Assembly: GCA_003133425.1 (NCBI GenBank)
Contig: PKXI01000154.1
Span: 15,265-26,029 of the forward strand
DNA from: Acidobacteriaceae bacterium
GTDB taxonomy: Bacteria > Acidobacteriota > Terriglobia > Terriglobales > Acidobacteriaceae
Length of the DNA: 10,765 nucleotides
Reading direction: 5' to 3'
Below, one piece after another: positions 1 through 6,900 of the stretch. Made by a program: the position numbers and the translations under genes. The notes below the pieces were generated by a model, which was not told the DNA's origin, did not search any database, and was given only the letters and a program-made list of their open reading frames with translations. Positions within the stretch are counted from its first letter, which is position 1, and the number at the start of each line of letters is the position of its first letter.

Positions 1-328
<328 letters not shown>

Positions 329-420
329 CTAACCCCAGCCGGAAATATCGAGGCAATCTACTCTCCATCTTACGGCATCAGCATTGCCTTTGCGCTGAAC
401 GTCCCACAAACACTCCGTGC

Positions 421-456
421 CCCATCCTTGCGAGTTTTTTCCGTCGCAAGGGTGGG
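421..456. repeat. Inverted repeat (13-bp stem) in the metG-argS spacer
   Basis: Left arm CCCATCCTTGCGA (421-433) pairs with right arm TCGCAAGGGTGGG (444-456), with one G-T pair, around a 10-base loop GTTTTTTCCG (434-443). It lies in the 263-bp non-coding spacer between two divergent synthetase genes, far from either stop codon, so it is not placed as a terminator. The arms and loop resemble short dispersed palindromes I recall from Acidobacteriota intergenic regions (type 'CGCAAGGGTGGGAC'). That identification is from memory and untested. The rest of the spacer holds GC-rich short palindromes (CCACC-gca-GGTGG at 510-522) and no convincing gene. Confidence 0.6.
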
Positions 457-519
457 ACAGCAAAAAAGCTCATGGAGCCTCGGCCCAAGGCGGCGAAGCC
501 GCGGCCGCCCCACCGCAGG

Positions 520-528
520 TGGTAAAAT
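520..528 (+). promoter_or_regulatory. Candidate extended -10 promoter element for argS
   Basis: TGGTAAAAT matches the extended -10 pattern TGnTATAAT with one mismatch in the hexamer. No -35 hexamer is seen about 17 bases upstream, where the sequence is GC-rich, so this would depend on the extended -10. A start near 535 would give a leader of about 30 bases before the GTG start. It is a short match in a region where chance hits are possible. Confidence 0.3.
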
Positions 529-549
529 CACCTTGAAAATCAAGGATTT
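525..549 (+). promoter_or_regulatory. Hairpin immediately upstream of the argS ribosome binding site
   Basis: CCTTGA (531-536) pairs perfectly with TCAAGG (540-545) around an AAA loop. The stem extends by AAAT (525-528) with ATTT (546-549) if CA (529-530) bulges out. It ends three bases before the likely Shine-Dalgarno sequence TGAGG (551-555), so it could influence translation initiation of argS. No terminator-type T run follows it. Function is inferred only from position. Confidence 0.35.
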
Positions 550-564
550 CTGAGGCATCCCGAC

Positions 565-2568
565 GTGTATCTCGAATTGCAAAACAGGTTCGCCGAACAT
601 CTTCGCGGTGTTCTCAAGTCAAAATACGATCTCGAACTCCAAAACATCGCCATCGAGATTCCCCCCGACCTCAAATTCGGCGAGCTATCCACCCCCATCG
701 CGTACGAACTGGCCCGCAAACTCCGCAAGGCGCCCAAAATCATCGCCCAGGAGATCGTCGCCGCGCTTGGCACACTCGATGGCTTCTCCGGATTCGAAGT
801 CGCCGGCGCGGGCTACATCAACGCCCGTCTTGATCGCGCTTCTGGCGCACGCCTGGTAGCAAGCGGCGCAGGCCTCGAACTCAAACCCAGCGGCCTGCAT
901 TCCCTCGTAGAACACACCAGCATCAATCCAAACAAGGCCGCGCACGTCGGCCATCTGCGCAACTCCATTCTCGGCGACACCTTCGTCCGCCTGCTGCGCG
1001 CCGCCGGGCAAAAAGTCGACGTGCAAAACTACATCGACAACACCGGCGTGCAGGTAGCCGATGTGGTCGTCGGGTTCCTTCATCTTGAAGGCCGTTCTCT
1101 CGCTGACGTTCGCGCGCTGTTCGACGAACTCAAGCAGAAGGGCGAGCGTATCGACTACTACTGCTGGGACCTCTACGCGCGCACCTCGCAGTGGTACGAG
1201 CAGGGGAGCGACGAAGAAAATGCAGAGCGCAAAAAACTGCGCTACGCCACGCTGCACGAGCTTGAACGCGGCGGCAACGAGACCGCCGCCGCTGCCGAAT
1301 TAATTTCGACCGCCGTCCTGCGCCGCCATCTTGAAACCATGCTGCGCCTGGACATTGAATACGATTTCCTGCCCCGCGAGAGCGAAATCCTTCACCTCAA
1401 ATTCTGGGACGCTGCCTTCGAGCAGCTCAAGAAGACCGGCGTGCTCTATTTCGAAAACGAAGGCAAGAACACAGGCTGCTGGGTGATGACGCGCCCCGGA
1501 GCCGCAACACAGCCAGTCCAAGACGAGAACGGCCCGAAGGGCACGGACGAAGACGCGAAGGTCATCGTTCGCTCCAACGGCACGGTCACTTACGTTGGCA
1601 AAGACATCGCCTATCACCTCTGGAAATTCGGCCTGCTCGGCAAGGACTTCGGCTACAAGCCGTTCTTCACATACCCCAACCACGAGTGTTGGATCTCCGC
1701 GGAAAAAGGCGACGAGCCCCATCCGCACTTTGGCGGCGCGCAGGCCATCTACAACGTCATCGACACACGCCAGTCAGATCCGCAGGCCAATGTCATACAA
1801 GCCTTGCGCGGCATGGGCTACACCGATCAAGCCGATCGCTACACGCACTTCAGCTATGAGATGGTCGCGCTCACCCCGCGTTGCGCAGTCGAACTCGGCT
1901 ACGACGTCTCAGCCGAAGACCTCGCTCGCTCCTACATCGAAGTCAGCGGCCGCAAGGGTTTCGGCGTCAAAGCCGACGACCTCATCGACAAGCTCATCGT
2001 CGCCACGCGCGCCGAAGTAAATTCGCGCCAGACCGGTAGTGACGACATCGAACGTCAGAAGATCGCCGAGCAGATCGGCATCGGTGCGCTCCGTTATTTC
2101 ATGCTCAAGTTCACGCGCAATTCAGTCATCGCTTTTGACTTCAAGGATGCGCTCAGCTTCGAAGGCGAGACCGGCCCATATATTCAATACGCCGTCGTCC
2201 GAGCCCGCAACATCTTCCGCAAAGCGGGAACGACGCCGGAAGCGGTGTTAGCCGAGTTCGCGGAGTTGGCAGACGCCGCGCCCTACCTCGCAGGCGAAGA
2301 GAACGAAGACATCTGGGGGTTGTGGCTGCGCGCCGCGCGGCGCACGCTGGTGCTGGAGCAGTGCATCAGCTCCTCGGAGCCGGCCTATCTAGCCAAGCAT
2401 GCCTTCCAGCTAGCGCAGGAGTTCAACAACTTCTACCATCGCCACCACATCCTCACCGAAGAGGACCCGGCGCGCAAAACATTCCTGCTGGCAACAGCGG
2501 CCGCCGCACTGCGTGAGTTGGTTGTTATATTAGGATGGCTCGGCATCGAAAGCCCCGAGGCGATGTAA
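565..2568 (+). CDS. argS: Arginyl-tRNA synthetase
   Basis: Class I synthetase that attaches arginine to tRNA(Arg) in the cytoplasm; 667 residues. Residues 1 to about 100 form the Arg-specific N-terminal 'Add' domain. The catalytic fold follows, with SINPNKAAHVGHLRNS and HVGH at 127-130 as the HIGH motif. The KMSKS position is replaced by SGRKGFGVKADDLID (starting at residue 461), a diverged form known in many ArgRS enzymes. The C-terminal DALR-type anticodon-binding helical domain begins near GPYIQYAVVRARNI (residue 537). The protein is about 90 residues longer than the 577-residue E. coli enzyme. Part of the extra length is in the catalytic region, including an acidic stretch DENGPKGTDEDAK near 320 and a segment around 365-395. 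The GTG start at 565 is chosen because TGAGG (551-555) sits nine bases upstream and an in-frame stop lies at 523-525. It is convergent with the dehydrogenase gene downstream. Confidence 0.97.
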   Translation: MYLELQNRFAEHLRGVLKSKYDLELQNIAIEIPPDLKFGELSTPIAYELARKLRKAPKIIAQEIVAALGTLDGFSGFEVAGAGYINARLDRASGARLVASGAGLELKPSGLHSLVEHTSINPNKAAHVGHLRNSILGDTFVRLLRAAGQKVDVQNYIDNTGVQVADVVVGFLHLEGRSLADVRALFDELKQKGERIDYYCWDLYARTSQWYEQGSDEENAERKKLRYATLHELERGGNETAAAAELISTAVLRRHLETMLRLDIEYDFLPRESEILHLKFWDAAFEQLKKTGVLYFENEGKNTGCWVMTRPGAATQPVQDENGPKGTDEDAKVIVRSNGTVTYVGKDIAYHLWKFGLLGKDFGYKPFFTYPNHECWISAEKGDEPHPHFGGAQAIYNVIDTRQSDPQANVIQALRGMGYTDQADRYTHFSYEMVALTPRCAVELGYDVSAEDLARSYIEVSGRKGFGVKADDLIDKLIVATRAEVNSRQTGSDDIERQKIAEQIGIGALRYFMLKFTRNSVIAFDFKDALSFEGETGPYIQYAVVRARNIFRKAGTTPEAVLAEFAELADAAPYLAGEENEDIWGLWLRAARRTLVLEQCISSSEPAYLAKHAFQLAQEFNNFYHRHHILTEEDPARKTFLLATAAAALRELVVILGWLGIESPEAM

Positions 2569-2572
2569 AGAC

Positions 2573-2600
2573 AGCTTTTAGCCCTTAGCTTCTAGCAACT
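2573..2600. repeat. Four degenerate heptad repeats after argS
   Basis: Four consecutive 7-base units, AGCTTTT, AGCCCTT, AGCTTCT and AGCAACT, all begin with AGC and start five bases after the argS stop codon. Regular 7-base spacing of AGC gives a short tandem-repeat appearance. I recall similar 'AGCTCTT' arrays in intergenic DNA of several bacteria, Acidobacteriota included, but assign no function. Confidence 0.45.
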
Positions 2601-2630
2601 GGGGAACCTGGAAATAAGCCGACGTTTTGA

Positions 2631-2701
2631 AAGGGCGCGGCTTTAGCCGCGCCAGAAAAATGCAGCTAAGAAGACGCGGGCTTTAGCCCCTGAGGGAATG
2701 C
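2631..2701. repeat. Pair of REP-like palindromes in the argS/dehydrogenase convergent spacer
   Basis: Unit 1 is a perfect 8-bp stem, GGCGCGGC (2634-2641), loop TTTA, GCCGCGCC (2646-2653). Unit 2 is GGGC-TTTA-GCCC (2678-2689) followed by CTGAGG. Both share the GCGG(G)CTTTAGCC core and both are followed by a purine-rich tail ending in AATGC (near 2658-2662 and 2697-2701), so they look like two diverged copies of one element. They lie between two convergent stop codons, a usual place for REP elements. Read on the minus strand, unit 1 is followed by TTTC, so it could also weakly terminate the dehydrogenase transcript. On the plus strand no T run follows. Confidence 0.6.
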
Positions 2702-2729
2702 TGGCGTAGCGTCCTGATCTAATCAGTGC

Positions 2730-3779
2730 TCACAGCTGAATCTGCACCTTCAACGACCGCGCCTTGTCCCCTGCAAACTCAAAAGCTTTCCCCGACTCAT
2801 CCGGCGCGAACTCACCACTGTACAGTGGCCGCAGGTCCACGCGTCCCGATGCCACCAGCCGGATCGCCTCGTCAAACACATTCCCATAGCGCTGCGATCC
2901 GATGTAATTAATCTCTTTCCGCATCACATCGTAGCCCGGCAGCGGAATGTCCTCAGTGGGCACGGTGCCGATCTGCACAATCGTTCCGCCGGGCCGAATC
3001 ACTTCGAAAGCCTGCCGGAGCGCCCTGGCCGACGCCGACGCTTCAAAGATCACGTCGAACCCATCGCCTGTCAGTTCGCTAACTTTATCGAAGAAATCGC
3101 TAGCATCCGGATCGAACACAACGTCCACGCCACCCTCGGTCGCCATTGCGCGCCGCGCCGGAACGATCTCGGTGATCGCCACCGGAACCGCGCCGTAAGC
3201 CTTCGCGGAAATCGCTGCGAGGCGCCCGATGGTTCCGGCTCCCAGCACCAGCACACGCTTGCCCGACACGCCGCCCGAGCGCTTTACCGCATGCAGCGCA
3301 ACGGCAAACGGTTCAATCATCGTGCCCAGAATGTCGTCAATCTCGTCCGGCAGCGCGTGAATCTGATCGGCGCGCACCAGCACAAACTCCGCCATCGCAC
3401 CGTTGGTCGGCGGCTTGGTGCTGGCACTGCCCAGCATGATGGTCTTGCGGCAAAGATTGCCGCGGCCGGCCTTGCAGTAATCGCAGAACCCGCAGGCGCG
3501 CGCGGGATTCGCCGTGACCCGCTGGCCCACTCTCACCGTGTCCACGCCGTCGGCTACATCCGCGACCTCCGAGGCAAACTCGTGGCCCAAGATAAACGGA
3601 CGGTCGGGCACAGACGCACCGCAATGGCCCTCCTCGTAGTAGTGCAGGTCCGATCCGCAAATTCCCACGCGGCGGTTGCGCAGCAGCACCATTCCTGCTT
3701 GCAACTCCGGGCGTCGATGCGACTCCACCCGAATATCTCTGGCGCCATAAAGCAAGGCAGCTTTCATCGCAGTACCCAT
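2730..3779 (-). CDS. idnD: Zinc-dependent medium-chain dehydrogenase, L-idonate 5-dehydrogenase-like
   Basis: Predicted cytoplasmic NAD(P)-dependent oxidoreductase that oxidises a secondary alcohol of a polyol or sugar acid; 349 residues, normal family length. The N-terminal GroES-like domain has the catalytic zinc ligands C41 (GICGSDLHYYEEGH), H66 and E67 (LGHEF) and E156 (IEPFAVALH). A complete structural zinc lobe is present: C96, C99, C102 and C110 (NPARACGFCDYCKAGRGNLC). The Rossmann domain has GAGTIG at 180-185, and E204 near the end of the second strand may favour NAD over NADP. GICGSDLHYY, NPxxxCGxCxYC, the GSA at 117-119 and the C-terminal FAGDK...KVQ all resemble E. coli IdnD. Sorbitol/xylitol and threonine dehydrogenases are the alternatives, so the substrate is a family inference. 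ATG at 3779 or the internal ATG at 3767 (MKAALLYG) could be the start; an AGGGG lies 12 bases before the first. It is divergent from the secreted protein gene. Confidence 0.82.
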   Translation of the reverse strand: MGTAMKAALLYGARDIRVESHRRPELQAGMVLLRNRRVGICGSDLHYYEEGHCGASVPDRPFILGHEFASEVADVADGVDTVRVGQRVTANPARACGFCDYCKAGRGNLCRKTIMLGSASTKPPTNGAMAEFVLVRADQIHALPDEIDDILGTMIEPFAVALHAVKRSGGVSGKRVLVLGAGTIGRLAAISAKAYGAVPVAITEIVPARRAMATEGGVDVVFDPDASDFFDKVSELTGDGFDVIFEASASARALRQAFEVIRPGGTIVQIGTVPTEDIPLPGYDVMRKEINYIGSQRYGNVFDEAIRLVASGRVDLRPLYSGEFAPDESGKAFEFAGDKARSLKVQIQL

Positions 3780-3844
3780 AAATCAAGGATACCCCTGCAA
3801 GGTTGAGTTGATTCAGCGCAATGCTTCGTGGCACATTTCGGCAT

Positions 3845-3874
3845 TTGCCAAAGGCATGTCCTAGCGGCGAAAAT
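3845..3874 (+). promoter_or_regulatory. Candidate sigma-70-type promoter for the secreted LamG protein gene
   Basis: TTGCCA (3845-3850, five of six matches to TTGACA) is followed after 18 bases by GAAAAT (3869-3874, four of six to TATAAT). Transcription would start near 3881, placing the GntR-type operator at 3884-3894 directly over the start of the transcript, a repressor-like geometry. The -10 match is weak. Confidence 0.28.
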
Positions 3875-3883
3875 TTCTCGACG

Positions 3884-3894
3884 TGGTCTGACCA
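3884..3894. promoter_or_regulatory. Putative GntR/FadR-family operator
   Basis: TGGTCTGACCA is a perfect 5-bp inverted repeat around a central T. It fits the FadR-subfamily GntR pattern TnGTnnnACnA exactly. Regulators of this subfamily often control sugar-acid (gluconate, hexuronate) genes. The site is 64 bases upstream of the ATG at 3958 and about 105 bases upstream of the divergent dehydrogenase start, so one regulator could act on both. No GntR-type regulator gene is in the window. The assignment rests on the motif and its placement. Confidence 0.5.
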
Positions 3895-3944
3895 GTAAGT
3901 CACATTCCGAACTTGAAATTCGCACTCCCGCACCATCCCGATTC

Positions 3945-3948
3945 GAGG
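3945..3948 (+). promoter_or_regulatory. Ribosome binding site that decides the start of the LamG protein
   Basis: GAGG is nine bases before the ATG at 3958. It supports that ATG over the TTG at 3913, which opens the longest reading frame but would put 15 mostly polar residues in front of a clean signal peptide. Confidence 0.65.
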
Positions 3949-3957
3949 TATTTCTTC

Positions 3958-6900
3958 ATGGCTCGCATGCGTCTCTCGCTCCTGCTGTCCGTGTTCGCCG
4001 GCATCGTTCTAACGTCCCAAGTCAAGGCGCAGGTCGCCATTCAATACGCACCGCCCGCCACCGTCTCAGTTCAGCCTCCCAATTCGCATGCTTCCGAACC
4101 TGGCCTGCTCTTCTATCTTTCCGGTGACCAAAGCTTCAACGCCGACTATGCAGCCGGCGGAAATCCCGTCCCCAACTACGTCAAGGACGTCAAGATTCTT
4201 CCCGGCGGCGTGCACGGCTCGTACATCCAGTGCGGCAACACGCAGCTTCTTTCCTACTGGGCGCCGGGCAACATCTATTCGCAGCGCGGCACGCTCTCCT
4301 TCTTCTGGCGCTCGCGCATGCCCGTCGACGAAACCGAGTTTCCGGTCTTCCGCGTCGGCTTTGCAGATCACTCCAGCTGGGACATGGTGTGGATGCGCAT
4401 CGACTACAACGGCCATGGCTTCGATGCGTTTGTCACCGACGTCAACCTGGGCCGCACGCGTGTCTCCGTCAAACTCCCCGAACTGCCCAAGCCCGACGAG
4501 TGGATTCATCTCGCGCTCGCATGGGACGAGACCAGCGGCATTCGCTTCTACGTGAACGGCAAGCTCGCTGCCACTAAAGCCCCGACCGGCCTCTTCGATA
4601 CCAACCTCGATCAGTTCGGTCCGCACTCGCGCGTCATCGGTCCCAGCGGTGTTGAAACCTCCTTCAGCTATGACCGCGGCGGAGATATCGACGAACTGCG
4701 CATCTACGACCGCACCCTTTCCGACGACAACATCGCCTCGCTCGCAAAAAACGAAATTCCGCAGACGATCCCCGCAATAGATCGCAAAGTTGCCGCCGGT
4801 ACCGCAGCATCGCCCGTCACGGCCGCGCCCGCTCCCGCACCCTATGCATCGGGGCACGCAGAGAATTGGCAGCAGGAGTGGAATCTGAAGTATGGCTGGA
4901 ACCGCCCCGGCGACACACCGCTTGTGCTCGACTCCTCTTCAACCGCCATTCGCAAAGTCGAGATTCACGATGCGTTCGATCTGGCTCGCTGGTGGTGGAA
5001 AGCAAACGACGGCATCCGCGAAACCACGTGGCCGGGCGTCTACAATCGCTCCCGCCTCATTGGCCGCGACGATTTCTACGAGCTGCCCGACTGGGATTGC
5101 TACTCACTCTCCGGCAAGGCTGTCACATTCAACATGCCCGACGAGCCCTGGAACCATCTGGAAATTGCAGGCGGCGCATGGGGCAACATGAGCCTGCTGG
5201 CTCACGACATGGAGAAGGGAACCGACTCCGACAAAACTCTCTTCGAGCGTCCCCGCGGCCAGGAGATTACGTACCACCAATTCGACAATCCAATCACCGG
5301 GCAAAAACTTCGGTTCACCAACGTCGAGCAGGAGCAGCCCATCGGCGAACTCTCCGCGTATTATGTTCATCCCGGCGCGGAGCCCACCGGCGTTGCAACG
5401 CTGCGCTACAAGCTCACCAGCAAGATCACACCTGACGACAATCCATCCACAAAGCCGCTCGTGAATTTTATCGCCGGCCGCTTTCCCGCAGACGAGCGCA
5501 TGACCATGATGGCCATGCCCGCGGGCGTGCCTGGCACCAAGCGTAAAGACGAGCAGTCCGGGTTGCCCATCGTGCATGTCCTTATTCCCGCCGACTTCCG
5601 CTCGCAGATGGTCGATGTCGGTCACGACACATCCTACGGTTGGGAAAACATGGATGGCGGCGTCGACGGAATCGCCATCGATCTGCCCGCGCTCAAGCTC
5701 GCGCCCAATGCCGACGGCGTGATCCCCATGAACATCGAGATCGAAGATCCGCTATGGCCCATGCGCGACATGCTCTACTTCACCTTCGCGGTCAAGCCCG
5801 GTGCGCCGCATACGCTGTGGCTTGACACCCGCGATCGCATTCTGCCCAATGGCAAGAGCCTCTACATCACCATCGCCGCGCAGAGTGCGGAGTTCAACAC
5901 ATCTTCTCTCGAAGGCGCTGAAGTGCGCCTCATCTTCAAGGCGTACAAGGACGCATTGCCCGAGCACATCGCCGACCGCCTGACGCAGGTGCGAGACGAA
6001 TACGCCAACATTGTGGAAGAGAGCGTGAATTCGCGCCGTCTCAACCTGTTCAACCGCTTCGACGCCGACATCACTGATCTTCTGCGCGTCGATCCGCAAA
6101 ACGATCTCGGCCGCAAATACTGGCACGAGAAAAATATGGAGCAGGTGCGGCCGCCGTTCATTCTGCCTCAAGAGCCCGCAGGCGTGCCGCAGTGGGCCTT
6201 CCTGCAAGTCGAAGACCTCGGCTATCTGAAGCGCCTCATCAACTGGTACATCGACAATCGTCAGATTTCGAACGGGGAATTCGGTGGCGGCCTCTCCGAC
6301 GACAGCGACTTTACCGAGTTGTGGCCCGGTCTCGCCATGATGGGCTCTACTCCCGACAAGATCAAGGCGTCCTTGTGGAAGGAAATGGACGCGATGTACG
6401 CGCAGCACATGTTCTTGAACGGCGTGGCCACCATCCAGACCGATGAGCTGCACAGCTACGAAGACGGCATCAACGTGCTCGGCGAGTCGATGATGCTGGA
6501 CTTCGGCAGTCCCAAGCAGATTGAGCGCGCCATGGTTACCGCCAAGCGATTGGAGTGGCTCACCGGCATCAACGGAGCCGGCCACCGCCATGTTCGGTCC
6601 TCGTACTTCAACGGAGCCAAGATGTCGGAGGGAGGCGTGTGGGGCTGGTCGAAGGAGGCCTCCTACATGGTCTTCCATCCCGCGCTCTCCCTGGTGCTTT
6701 TCAATGGCGCGCCGGAGACACGCAAGATGATCCTCGAACTCGCCGACGGTTTGATCGCGCACTACAAGCCCGGTCCTGACGGCAAGTATGCGTTGCATGC
6801 CGAAGTGAATTTCAAGAGCGATGAGGATGTGCCCACCGGCATGCGCCCGTGGTTTATTCTGTGGGCCGCCTATCGCTGGACCGGCGATGCTAAATACGCA

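Noticed and set aside
685..1257. 190-codon open frame antisense to argS
   Set aside because: It overlaps the ArgRS N-terminal domain and HIGH motif; it is a shadow of the real gene.
3337..3936. 199-codon open frame overlapping the dehydrogenase on the same strand in another frame
   Set aside because: The dehydrogenase frame contains all zinc ligands and the Rossmann motif; the overlapping frame is R/G/C-rich noise.
3913..3957. TTG at 3913 as the start of the LamG protein
   Set aside because: The ATG at 3958 has GAGG nine bases upstream and begins directly at a clean signal peptide; the extra 15 residues would spoil its n-region.
4066..4857. 263-codon open frame antisense to the LamG domain
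   Set aside because: It is opposite a well supported LamG domain and its composition is typical of a shadow frame.
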